Of a stretch of 64,000 nucleotides of DNA, positions 17,434 through 53,609 are shown one piece after another; the first letter of the stretch is position 1; each line of letters starts with the position of its first letter. The notes under the pieces were generated by a model that ran no database searches, had not been told where the DNA came from, and saw only the letters and a program-made list of their open reading frames with translations. A program made the translations under genes and the position numbers. Source of the stretch: Syngnathus acus (taxonomy: Eukaryota; Chordata; Actinopteri; Syngnathiformes; Syngnathidae); assembly GCF_901709675.1 (NCBI RefSeq), contig NC_051102.1, positions 6,235,412 through 6,299,411 of the forward strand, read 5' to 3'.

Positions 17434-17974
17434 TAGGGGTGTAAATCGCGGGTTTTGTCACGATACGATATATCGATACAAAGAAACACGATACGATATT
17501 TGCCGATATCTTAAAGCCTGCTGTGATTCATTCACGATACATCACGATATAGTGCTCTACGATCGATATAGAACAATATCCTGATTTATAACAATTCATA
17601 CGCAAAATCAACAAGGTACTGCAAACTCTTTATTTAGGAAATTACAAAGTGCTTCCAAACGAATGACTTGAAGCCCAAAGGGGAGCGAATTTCCTCGTCT
17701 TCTTGGACACTAGCCATAGCACCAGCCCAGGAGCCGCGTAGTTGTCGGCTCCCCTTTCACGTGCCTGCTCTGCTCACAACACAACACGCCGCGTACTGCT
17801 CCCGGAAAGAGGAAGCAAGCAACAATGAACTGGATTTCAAAATAAAGTCGCGTCTAATGTCCGAGGTCAAAAATGGGCGATATAGATCGATGTTTACGTT
17901 TAGCATCGATGCCAACAAATCGTAGAGCATTATATCGATTAATCGATGTGTATCGATGAATCGTTACACCCCTA
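17434..17974. mobile_element. hAT-type non-autonomous transposon (MITE), copy 1, with 8-bp TSD
   Basis: A 541-bp element with terminal inverted repeats TAGGGGTGTAA and TTACACCCCTA. It is flanked on both sides by the identical 8-bp duplication ATAGATAA (17426-17433 and 17975-17982), the hallmark of hAT insertion. Subterminal sequence is rich in TATCGAT/ATCGATA palindromes, which in hAT elements can be transposase-binding sites. The interior, on the minus strand, keeps a short start of a BED-finger transposase. A second, about 95% similar copy is at 30405-30955. Confidence 0.9.
17634..17717 (-). pseudogene. Truncated BED-finger transposase start inside hAT MITE
   Basis: A 27-residue frame starts at an ATG and reads through PLGFKSFVWKHF before a stop, followed at once by AATAAA. 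F-x-S-x-VWKHF matches the beginning of the BED zinc finger found at the N-terminus of hAT/ZBED transposases. The fragment therefore appears to be the first codons of the parental transposase joined by internal deletion to its 3' end and polyadenylation signal. The copy at 30405-30955 has the W changed to S. No function is claimed. Confidence 0.6.
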
Positions 17975-17982
17975 ATAGATAA

Positions 17983-18865
17983 CGTTCAAAATGTCAAGGG
18001 GGGGGAAATTAAATTAAATCTATATTACAGTAATATAAATTAAATACAGAAAAACATTGGAACTAGTTTCTTATTTTTGATTCAACACAAGGGCTGTTTG
18101 CTTTAATGACATCTATTGTTTCTTAACGTGTTTTCTGAAGCCGACAACGATGTAACATGCGTTTACTTCTCTATTATGATCAATCAGTAACGAATCAATA
18201 TCTTTAATTAACATTACGGAGGGCAGGTTTGTGGGTCTCGGGGTTTGTGCAACAATTTAATGTCAATAACAACCCGGGCCCACATATTTACAACAAAGTT
18301 AAAAAAGAAAAAAAAGAAATTTGAAGCGTTAATGTACATCAGTCGAACGACCAATTCTGCAAAGGCCAAGAAAGTGCAAGGTCTTTTGGATATAGGCAAA
18401 TACCAAGCATAGATACAAAATCAAACCGTTTTAACTCATAAGTCGCTCATCCAATGGAACGGTTAACAAGTTTGGATTGAGTAAAGCCTTTAAAATCCGC
18501 AGATGGATGAAAACTGATTTGTAGTCACGAAATGCTGGTCTGAATAACTTGGATAACATTCAGTGTCAAGCTTGGTTGGCAACGTGCAGCTGAGATAGAA
18601 AAGCTGCTAATAAATTCAGCAGATCCTTTTTTTTTTTTTTTTTCCGCTGTGGAGTCACAGGACTGTGTATTTTTCAAAAAGAGACATTTTACTACACACA
18701 ATATTGTGACCTCATGGCTATTTGTCTCTCAATGTGGCCAACAGTCGTGGGATGGGACAGTATTAAGACAGATGAGCCCCGAGATGTAGAACCCCCCACA
18801 CAGCCACCCGACACTCGGCCACCGCTTCTGAGCTGTCACGTTTGACGGACTCGCATGAGAGTTGA
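17983..18865. other. 3' flank of btbd2, no gene
   Basis: Noncoding interval between the MITE and the btbd2 stop codon, probably including the btbd2 3'UTR. TTTAAT words at about 18203 and 18255 would read ATTAAA on the minus strand and are possible poly(A) signals. The sequence contains poly-A/T runs near 18301 and 18628. No supported coding exon. Confidence 0.45.
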
Positions 18866-22159
<3,294 letters not shown>

Positions 22160-22978
22160 CTTGATGAAGCATAGGCGTAAACAACACGCTTCTTCGGCCA
22201 AGATTCTTGTGCTATCGACGTCAAAAAGTGAGTAACAGCGCCGACAGCACTCCCTACCGTTGGTCTTCTTTCTCTTCTACGTTTCTGGCAGACCGGGCAC
22301 GTCAAGTACATGTCTGCCTTTAGCGCCCTCTAGCGCGTGGGTTGGGGATTTGATCAAACCTATTCACAAGCCTGTGTGTTTTTTCTCCATTTTATTATAT
22401 TTATAAATACTTTTTTTCTCCTTAATTTTCAGACACCCGTACATTAACCCTTTATGCTTGAGTCAAACGTACAAATGAATTAATTAAAACTTCTTCTGCT
22501 GGCTACTTTTTTGCGATGATATTAAGAGGCAAGCCCTAAATAAAGGCCCGTCACTGTTTCTTGACTTTTGACTAAATGTACCCCACAGTGGAGTCCCTTT
22601 GTGGAAGCGCGATTGCAGTCCCGTCACGTTGTCCATCGTGCTGATGGCGTCCTCCCATCACCTCTCTTCCTACTCCTCATCCCAGTGACGTCACAGCGGT
22701 GAGGGGAGCTGTCCTGCTGAAACAAGATGGCTGTGCGGGCGGGAGGAGCAATGCAGGGGAGCAACCAAAGTGGACACAGGGTAGTAGCCCTGAGCCGCGC
22801 AGCAGACGACAGCCGCGCGTAGCGAGCGACGAGCCCTTTTGAGAGAACACCTCCTTTTTCTTGCACAAAATTGGCCTTGACTCATCCGACGGAGGGAGCG
22901 AGACTGCAAATCACGAATCAGCCAGGAAGCGGCGGCTCAGCGGAGGACAGCCGGGAACCCTCACGCCACGCGACAGAA
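22160..22978. promoter_or_regulatory. Bidirectional promoter region btbd2 / unc13a
   Basis: Only 819 bp separate the two start codons. Both sides are GC- and CpG-rich near the ATGs (22160-22260 and 22660-22978). A perfect CRE palindrome TGACGTCA lies at 22686-22693. Transcription start sites cannot be placed from sequence. Confidence 0.55.
22686..22693. promoter_or_regulatory. Consensus CRE (TGACGTCA)
   Basis: Perfect 8-bp palindromic cAMP response element about 290 bp upstream of the unc13a ATG and 530 bp from the btbd2 ATG. Position and CpG context make CREB/ATF binding plausible, but this is inferred from the motif only. Confidence 0.5.
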
Positions 22979-44796
<21,818 letters not shown>

Positions 44797-45211
44797 GGGG
44801 CCAGGCCCGCCACGTGCGGTAGACAAGCACACAAGCCTGCAAACGCGCAAAACGCTGTAAATTCCTTCGCCTACATTTTTGCAACATTGAGGGCAGAATA
44901 TCTTTCTACAAATTCATGTTTCCTTTGGACACATTTTGACCCTTTAGCTTCAGGTTAGCCACACTCATGATACTAACATGTCACTTTTTCTACAGCCAAC
45001 ACTTAGATGTGAAATAATGACAAGACACATGTGAATCGTTGGAGGATGACCACTTTTGCACTTTTGCCTCCCTGTATATTCAGGAGAGAGGCGCTACGCT
45101 ACGCTATGCTACGTCTGTCTGTGTATGTGCGTTGTTCTTCCACGCCTGTCCGTCTTGTGTCAAGTAGGTCTGAGGCGCTGGTCTGAGATCAGCTTCTTAC
45201 GGTTCCTGCAA
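44797..45211 (+). other. unc13a: unc13a 3'UTR (start)
   Basis: Noncoding sequence after the stop, without open frames. It contains a CTACGCTACGCTATGCTACG short tandem near 45093-45112. No strong AATAAA was found before the first mobile element, so the 3'UTR may run further. Confidence 0.45.
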
Positions 45212-45421
45212 CAGGGGTGTCCAAACTGAAAAGCGTCGAATCATTTGAGCTCTTTCGGTTTCCCTCCTCTAACAAACCTGATTCAAATGATTACGATCAT
45301 TATAAGGCTTAACAAACTGAAAATTAATTGGCGAGAAATTTGTATCCAGTCATAAGTTCAATGTCCCCTTTAATGTGAGTACGTCATATAAAAGCCGCAA
45401 GCCATAATTTGAACACCCCTG
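45212..45421. mobile_element. hAT-like MITE, CAGGGGTGT ends
   Basis: About 210 bp bounded by CAGGGGTGTCCAAACTG and its near inverse complement (TTTGAACACCCCTG). These tips match hAT-type MITEs. The flanking octamers (TCCTGCAA and TTAGATTT) differ, so no target duplication is preserved. It lies in the probable 3'UTR of unc13a. Confidence 0.7.
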
Positions 45422-45534
45422 TTAGATTTCAAAGAGAACCTCACCGACCTAAGTTCAGCGTCCACTAGGGCCGTCCTCCCCTCTCGTGTGTTCCGTGCCG
45501 TGGATAACGTCCTGCATGTTGAAGCCTCCTAGCA

Positions 45535-45554
45535 CCCCCCCCCCCCCCCCCCCC
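45535..45554. repeat. Poly-C tract
   Basis: Run of about 20 C. A second poly-C run is near 46347-46360. Confidence 0.8.
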
Positions 45555-45668
45555 AAATAATATGGCTGTCTCCAATAGTTGCCCAGTGTGAGCATGATGC
45601 GTGTATCACATGTTTCATGTGGCATTCCATTGTGTGATGTAATACACAGCGTGGAGCACATTTACTGT

Positions 45669-46322
45669 ACAGCGGTACCTTGACATACGGGTGAGCCAAT
45701 TTGCGAGAGACAAGGCATCACTTGGTCTAATCTTCTTCAAGCAAATGTTTGATTTTTGCGTGAGCGTCAGCCATCCCGCCACTAGATGGCTGCAATAAAC
45801 TCCACAACCTCCAGCCACTGTCAGGTCATGTGGTTGCCTTGAAATACATAAATCTGTTTTGTGCTCGCGTTTTTGTTTGTTTGTTTGTTTATTTATTTGT
45901 TTTTGTGCAGGTATTTTGCCAAAGTGAGTTTTGTAACAATAACGTGATGTACTTTGCTAAAGCAGAAGGACGTTACAATTATTTCTAGGCTGTTCATGAA
46001 AAGTTGATGAAAGTGTGGCAGAAAAAGTAGAAAATATTGAAGTTCAGTGAAACCAAAGGAAAAACAATGTAGCAAGTAAAGGAAGTGGTTTAGTTCTTTA
46101 CATTTTAGTTTACATTTTAAAAAATATATATATGGTTTTATACAGTACATTACTGTACTATTTTTTTTTCTTATTTAAAAACACATTATAAACAAATGTT
46201 CTGCTTGCTGGAATGAAATGGCGTTTCCAGTCATTTCAATGGGAAAGGATACTTTCAAATGAGTGTTTTAACTTGAGCATAATCACAGCTTGACTGCAAC
46301 TCATATGTCAGGGTACCACTGC
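45669..46322. mobile_element. Inverted-repeat element with ACAGCGGTACC / GGTACCACTGC ends
   Basis: About 650 bp with ends ACAGCGGTACCTTGACATAC and TATGTCAGGGTACCACTGC, inverse complements with a few mismatches. A solitary similar end (ACAGTGGTGCCTTGAGTTAC) is at about 55611, inside the mex3d intron. This is consistent with a dispersed teleost DNA transposon family. No target duplication was found. Confidence 0.6.
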
Positions 46323-47783
46323 ACTTCCAAAAGGGCTAGCAGACCCCCCCCCCCCCCCCCTCACCCTTACTCTGCCATACTGGCATGCCCACCGTGCAGT
46401 TCGACAAGAGTGACATGTAGAACAGGTCAAGTTTGTATGTACGCAAAAAGACGTTCTGAGATTGTGAGCAATACAAATGCACCGTCAATCAGTCCACCTG
46501 AAAACCAAGCGCAATATCAAATCCATTTCCTTTTACTGAGGTCTCCTTTTGTTGAAGACGGAATACGTTTGTGTCCTTAAATGACTATTTGCCTTGAGAA
46601 GGACCCACTTTGCATGAACCAGAGCTCTTATTATCAAATGTTAATTTGAAAGACAAGCCATCGAGTTGCCGCCAAGCATTTATGATCGAATTTATGTTTA
46701 CTGCAAAAAAAAAAAGAAAAAGATGGGCTGACACCGCCATTGTCATTTGTGTGGTTCCGATTAATGATGTCATTGACTGTGACCAAACACTGCTGGCCTA
46801 TCTCATGTCTCTCCTCAATACTCTTAACAGTAATGATCAATAAGTCTTACTGAGCTGTATCTGCAAGAGAAACATTCATCTGTAACAGGGTTTACCAAAC
46901 TTAATTTTTTTTACACGAATTAGACTCAAAAGAGGATTACACACATAACCAATTTTTAAAATTGATGTATAAAACTTTAGGTTTGTTTTTGAAAAACTAC
47001 ATATTGTAAAGAAAAATAAATAAAATGTCAATCAAAGACTTACACTTAGAAGAAAAAAAAAAATCCTCCCTCCTGGCACTTCAGCCTTTGTCACTGTGCA
47101 CTCATTGCTGTCAATGGGGTGCTGTAAAAGCTTCCAACCTTGATCTCTAATCATATTCAGTGTCCAAATTATGAGGAGCACTCACACCCATAGGTGCAGT
47201 CTTCACGTGTTGTCATCTATTCCAGGGCTTTTAAAACTCAAAAGTGTGTGTCAAGTTGTAACCTGTACAGAAAAAGAAATGGAGGGCTTTCGGCACCCGC
47301 TTCATGCCATATACTGCCGACCTTGCGGCAATCTCTGCTCAAGCACAAAGGGCCATGTCAGAAGACACACACACATGCATGCGTGCACGCAGACATGATG
47401 ACCACCCCTGTGACATAGAAAACGAAAATGCATGATGGGAATTTAATGTGCCAGCACGCATCTCCTTTTTATTTTTCCCCTTTCTCCATTTGTTTTGGAG
47501 AGAAATAAAAAAAAAAATTGCCGTGTAATGACAAATCCTTCACGCGTTTGTTTTCAGACAGGCTTGTTAATATGTCATCTGTTACAAATATGAATGTAGT
47601 GTGAACACAGAATTCGCATGAGAGGGTTATTTTCTACTAAGGATGTTTCTAATTGGTTTCCTATTCATAACTGATTGTTCCAGAACTAGAATGCAGCCTG
47701 ACTGATCTGCTTCCTATTAAAAGGACATTTGTGTCACAATCGGACTCTTTGGTGTGTGTTTCTCTTCCTGTTGGCCTTCTGAA
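46323..47783. other. Intergenic sequence without recognised genes
   Basis: AT-rich noncoding DNA with short A and T runs. No splice-consistent coding frame seen. Confidence 0.5.
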
Positions 47784-48220
47784 CCAGTGACGTGCGGTGA
47801 GGTCCATGACTGGGGAGGCACTGACGTCGGTAGGTGTCAGTAATGCGCATTGAAGCTGGTGCCACCTCGGCGTAAAACAAAACGAAGAAGAAAGTGACGT
47901 AGCTTCCTGTTCACGAACAAGTGCTGAATTGCATTTCACGTTCACCAACCGAACGAGTCAGTCAGTGAGTGATTTGCATTTCCAGTTCATCGCGAGAATG
48001 GATCAGTGAGGGAACGAATCCTGACTTTCCCGTTCGCGAACGAGTTAATGGGTCAACTGCCTTCCCGTGCATCAACGGATCAGTCAGTGAACGTGTTGCG
48101 TCTCCCTCCTGGCGTGAACTATGGAAGCCAGAATGTCGATTTACGATTTGCCAAGGAAAGAAAGAACCAGTCACTGAAACAACACTTCTTTTATGCACGT
48201 TTTCTCCAAGCTAACGGCTA
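47784..48220. repeat. Probable composite dispersed repeat
   Basis: It begins CCAGTGACGTGCGGTGAGGT, a word I associate with a common fish dispersed repeat. It continues into a part rich in related GTTCACGAAC / GTTCGCGAACGAG words and GTCAGTCAGTGA direct repeats. Both strands are open over about 80 codons, which looks incidental. Boundaries are approximate. Confidence 0.4.
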
Positions 48221-48379
48221 ACTTTATTGCATGAAGGGATGCGCCGTTATGCAACATCTTCTCTTTGGGTAATTTTTATAACACTTAAAATAACGTGTAT
48301 GCATATATACGCCTAAATATTGTTATCCAATATATCTACTGCAATTTCACGTTAGATTGCTGGTTTGAAATTTTTTACT

Positions 48380-48407
48380 TTTATTATTATTATTATTATT
48401 ATTATTT
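48380..48407. repeat. (ATT)n microsatellite
   Basis: About nine ATT trinucleotides. Confidence 0.85.
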
Positions 48408-48618
48408 TAATAAACATTAAAACCTGTTGAAACTTGTCTGGTGTTTTATTCCTTGTTTTTATTTTTTTGGGCATGAAAACAAAAATCTGACATTTGGTCA
48501 ACTGCTTTACATGACAATATGTATGTGTTTTACGTTGTGTAATATGTGTTGGTGTCCCCCAAAATAAAGAGCAAGTAGTCAAATACACATTCTTGACACG
48601 TACAAAAAATGCATAAAG

Positions 48619-50896
48619 TTATTAGGTTCACCTGAAAATGGTGGTGTACCTAATGGAGTGTCCATATGACGTCACAGATCAACCAGCCAATCAGGCGGTG
48701 GGGGTGAGGGCGGGTGTGACACTTTTCACTTTCACTTCAGCTTTGGCCATGATTTTTCCCTAATGAAGTGGCCTGTTATTAGGTACACCTGAAAATGGCG
48801 GCGTACCTAAAGGAGTGTCCGTGTGACGTCACAGATCAACCAGCCAATCAGGAGGTGGGGGTGAGGGCGGGTGTGGCACTTTTCACTTTCACTTCAGCTT
48901 TGGCCATGATTTTTCCCTAATGAAGTGGCCTGTTATTAGGTACACCTAAAAATGGCGGTGTACCTAATGGAGTGTCCGAGTGATGTCACAGATCAACCAG
49001 CCAATCAGAAAGTGGGGGTGAGGGCGGGTGTGGCACTTTTCACTTAAACCAGGGGTGTCGACCTCCAGTCCTCGAGGGGCCGCGTTCCAATATGTTTTCC
49101 AAGTTACCCTCGTTAAGTGCACCTGCGTGAAAAGTTTTAGCCACCTTCACGTTCTGCAGGAGCTAAAACTTTTCACACAGGTGCACTTAACGAGGGAATC
49201 TTGGAAAACATGTTGGAACGCGGCCCCGAGGACTAGAGCTTGACACCTGTGACCTTTGACCATGATATTTCCCTAATAAAGTGGCCTGTTATTAGGTACA
49301 CTTGAAAATGGCGGTGTGCCTAATGGAGTGTCCGAGTGATGTCACAGATCAACCAGCCAATCAGAAAGTGGGGGTGAGGGCGGGTGTGGCACTTTTCACT
49401 TAAACCAGGGGTGTCGACCTCCAGTCCTCGAGGGTCCGCGTTCCAATATGTTTTCCAAGTTACCCTCGTTAAGTGCACCTGCGTGAAAAGTTTTAGCCAC
49501 TTTCACGTTCTGCAGGAGCTAAAACTTTTCACGCAGGTGCACTTAACGAGGGAATCTTGGAAAACATGTTGGAACGCGGCCCCGAGGACTAGAGCTTGAC
49601 ACCTGTGACCTTTGACCATGATATTTCCCTAATAAAGTGGCCTGTTATTAGGTGCACTTGAAAATGGCGGTGTACCTAATGGAGTGTCCGTGTGATTCCC
49701 TCGTTAAGTGCACCTGCGTGAAAAGTTTTAGCCACTTTCACGTTCTGCAGGAGCTAAAACTTTTCACGCAGGTGCACTTAACGAGGGAATCTTGGAAAAC
49801 ATGTTGGAACGCGGCCCCGAGGACTAGAGCTTGACACCTGTGACCTTTGACCATGATATTTCCCTAATAAAGTGGCCTGTTATTAGGTGCACTTGAAAAT
49901 GGCGGTGTACCTAATGGAGTGTCCGAGTGATGTCACAGATCAACCAGCCAATCAGAAAGTGGGGGTGAGGGCGGGTGTGGCACTTTCACTTAAACCAGGG
50001 GTGTCGACCTCCAGTCCTCGAGGGGCCGCGTTCCAATATGTTTTCCAAGTTACCCTCGTTAAGTGCACCTGCGTGAAAAGTTTTAGCCACCTTCACGTTC
50101 TGCAGGAGCTAAAACTTTTCACGCAGGTGCACTTAACGAGGGAATCTTGGAAAACATGTTGGAACGCGGCCCCGAGACCTTTGACCATGATATTTCCCTA
50201 ATAAAGTGGCCTGTTATTAGGTACACTTGGAAATGGCGGTGTACCTAATGCAGTGTCCGTGTGATTCCCTCGTTAAGTGCACCTGCGGGAAAAGTTTTAG
50301 CCACTTTCACATTCTGCAGGAGCTAAAACTTTTCACGCAGGTGCGTTTAACGAGGGTAACTTGGAAAACATATTGGAACGCGGCCCGAGGACTAGAGCTT
50401 GACACCTGTGACCTTTGACCATGATATTTCCCTAATAAAGTGGCCTGTTATTAGGTACACTTGAAAATGGCGGTGTACCTAATGGAGTGTCTGTGTGATT
50501 CCCTCGTTAAGTGCACCTGCGTGAAAAGTTTTAGCCACCTTCACGTTCTGCAGGAGCTAAAACTTTTCACGCAGGTGTGTTTAACGAGGGTAACTTGGAA
50601 AACATATTGGAACGCGGCCCCGAGGACTAGAGCTTGACATCTGTGACCTTTGACCATATTTCCCTAATAAAGTGGCCTGTTATTAGGTACACTTGAAAAT
50701 GGCTGCGTACCTAAAGGAGTGTCTGTGTGACATCACAGATTAAACAGCCAATCAGAAAGTGGGGGTGAGGGCGGGTGTGGCACTTTTCACTTTCAGTTAA
50801 GCTTTGGCCATGATTTTTCCCTAATGAAGTGGCCTGTTATTAGGTACACCTAAAAATGGCAGTGTACCTAATGGAGTGTCCAAGTGACGTCACGGA
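48619..50896 (+). repeat. Tandem array, 157-bp unit with nested foldback
   Basis: Ten copies start with TTATTAGGT at about 48619, 48776, 48933, 49289, 49645, 49881, 50214, 50449, 50680 and 50837. The base spacing is 157 bp; spacings of 356, 333 and about 235 bp reflect full or truncated copies of a 200-bp foldback sequence. Each unit opens with an inverted repeat TTAGGTACACC / GGTGTACCTAA around a 10-base loop. Most units then carry TGACGTCA (or TGATGTCA), a CCAAT-type AGCCAATCAG and a GGGTGAGGGCGGG. Three units (starting 49645, 50214, 50449) lack that promoter-like block, having the foldback joined directly. Frames translated through the array are repeat copies, not genes. Confidence 0.93.
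49050..49249. mobile_element. 200-bp foldback (hairpin) element within the array
   Basis: Starts CAGGGGTGTCGA and ends TTGACACCTG, hAT-like tips. Two arms of about 60 bp are almost perfect inverse complements (left arm from CCGCGTTCCAATATG to AAAAGTTTTAGC, right arm its reverse), separated by about 20 bases containing TTCACGTTCTGCAGGA. Another full copy is at 49406-49605, a nearly full one starts at 49996, and arm-only truncated copies lie near 49697, 50265 and 50500. Confidence 0.85.
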
Positions 50897-50955
50897 TACT
50901 AGGGTTAGGGTTTCAAAGTAGGGTTTAAAACTAGGGTTTCAAAGTAGGGTTAGAG
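50897..50955 (+). repeat. Telomere-like words at the end of the array
   Basis: ACTAGGGTTAGGGTTTCAAA then GTAGGGTTTAAAACTAGGG follow directly on the last array unit. The vocabulary and orientation are those of the intronic satellite at 30956-35660, about 15 kb away. Confidence 0.75.
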
Positions 50956-51160
50956 CCTAAGTCTGCTGGCTGGTTGCTCATGGAAATGCTTTCCCTAAGA
51001 CTAAGTTTTATTACAGATATAAATAACAGGCCTCTTTCTTTTTATATAATAAATCTGTTGAACCACAATTTTACAGGTTTCCTTGACCTAAAAGTGCAAT
51101 CACATCACCTCACAATCTAGAAATAAGGGCAGCATAAGCTCAGTGACAAGGTACAAAAAT

Positions 51161-51166
51161 TTTATT
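51161..51166 (-). terminator. mex3d: Candidate mex3d polyadenylation signal
   Basis: AATAAA on the minus strand at the far end of the probable 3'UTR; other TTTATT words occur closer to the stop. Confidence 0.35.
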
Positions 51167-53609
51167 TGTATGCCTGCAGAAGACGTGTCCCACATGTCAA
51201 CCAAACAGCACAAATAAAGACAAGACGCAAATTATCATTTTACAGTAAAAAATGAAACCAAAAACCAAGACTTTATTAAAGAAGCATAAAAAATAAAACT
51301 CTTGATACATTTCTCATAACCGTCAAACCAGCTCAAATTATACCATGATACAATTTTTCCTGGCTCTTGGTTAAAAGGTCCATAAACTTTCAAATAAAAT
51401 ATATTTCAATTTTAAAATTTTCTTCAATAATTTTCTCATTTTGTTATAAATTGCTTATATGTAGTACACAGAAAATAATGAAAATTTTAAAAAAAGGAAA
51501 ATAAAAATAAATCTTAAGTAATAAACGGTCACATTATTGTCTGGGATATTTAGGTAAGCAAATCAATTGTAAAAATAAAATGTGTAAAAAGTTTCTTGTT
51601 TTATATCTTAAAAATGAGCTAATGACATGCAGATGGTTAACTTACAAATAATGATACAAGTTCTCATTTCAAAGAAGCCATTTTGCTTGCAAAAACAAGA
51701 TGCCGATGATTGTTCCGATATTTACACACACAGGTACTTCTGCTGACATGGTTTACATTTTGGTTGAGCGTACAAAAGAGAATTAAAGCAAAAAATAGGC
51801 AAGCGGGGGGTGGCAGCTTGAGCGGAGTCTCCCCCCCTGACCGGCTACGCGCCCTGCCCCCCTACGTTGGCGAGGCTTGTCTTTGCATCCCCCCCCTCTA
51901 ATCAGAAAAAAGAAAGGTCAGAGGTCAGGCTAGCGTGCCTCAGGAAACCCTGTTTTCAAACCTTGAAGCAAGAAAATGGGGGAAGGGGAACACACTGGTC
52001 TTAAAAAAATAAAAATCAGCAGTCAATCTGGAAAAATGGTACCTGTTTTTTTTTTTGTTTTTTTTTAAAACAATGAAATTACTGTACATTAAGTCTAACA
52101 TTCTGACTGGCCACATGGGCTCTAACAACACAAGTTGAAATATCCTGTCTTTAAGCAGGGCTTTAAGATGCGCCCGTGTAACAGCCTCGGCGTCACTCGG
52201 ACATTTTGCCTTAATCGAATCCCGCGTGACGACGACATTCTGCAGCTTGCTGGGATTGGAACACAAAGTGTGTGTGTCTGTCTGTGTGTGTGTGGAAGCC
52301 CTGGGTGGGTGATGGCCACTAGCTGCCAGAAAGGATACATAACCGTCTTCCTACTGTGGGTCAGCCCCAAAAGTCAAACTAGGAGGAAGCCCTTTAATGT
52401 CACCGCAATTGAGTTTTGTCATGGCTTCTTCACGTTTTCCAGCACAATGCGCATACAAACGCTAGCAACGCTATAAAAGAGAAACCCCCCCTCCCTACCC
52501 CAAAAAGGCGTCTGTGTAGTGCACCGCTAAAGTATGCGGAATGGGGTGGAAGACCCTCATGAAAACTGCTGTTTGTGTTTTGTTTGTTGGTATTCAGATG
52601 GCAGGATGGGAGGAGGCGGGGTTTCAAGTTGGGTGGGGGGCAGTGACAGTGCATGGAAAATACTTCAATTGACCTTTCCTGATGTTTTTTTTTTTTTTTT
52701 TTGCATGGAAAGGGAACTACCCTTAAACAAGACCCTCCTTGTTGGAGCAACTATTACAACACTCTCCCTCTCATAGTAAAAAAATAAATAAAAAAACTGA
52801 GAAAAAAAATAAAATAAAGAATAATCCACACCCAAACACTCACAGAAATACCCCTCACACGACAAGGATCAGAAACACTTTCACAGAAAAAACACATTCA
52901 CACTGACATTCTTCAAATGATAGACATACTCTCTCGTCAATTCTCTCTCATTGTAACAGTCTCACACAACAAACAAACAATGCAAGGTCATTAGAAAACA
53001 AAACCACATTTTTCTCCCACATCACATACTGTGACACTCCTCTCACACAACTCACACTCTCGTTCAGACTAACGCGAGAGGAACACACACAAACACAAAC
53101 AAGCGGACTTCTCTGACTGACACGATTGTTCTCTCTCACACTAACAAACATGCTGGAACAGCGAGACACAAACACACAAACCCTCTCAGTCATGCGCACG
53201 CCTCCACAGTCAGAAAGCACTTTAGGAGCCCATGCAAGTGTAACAGACAGGATGTGGGTGGACTGGGAGCAGGGAGTGTGTGTGTGTGTGTGTGCGTGCG
53301 TGGGGGAGGGCACGGATGGATCAGCTCCTGCCTTGGAGACTTTCGTGGGGGGAGGTGAACCGGAGCAGTCACACATACATTTTTTGAAAGAGAAACAGCC
53401 ACACAATGAAAAGGTGGGAAGGGATGCTTTGTGCGGCTAAAGATGGACACACGCACGATTGTCAAGTGATGTTTGAGCGGGCTCCACCAACTGACTTCTA
53501 CAGACATTTGGCATCGCTTGATGGCTACTTTCAGTCTATGAGGCCACAACACGGAGGTTTGGGGGTTGGGGGGGGGACGCCCGGGCGCAACCAAACAATC
53601 GGATTAGTG

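Noticed and set aside
49028-50418. Family of near-identical 60-100 codon frames (VKCTCVKSFSH...)
   Set aside because: They are copies of the foldback sequence in the tandem array, with no splice or family support.
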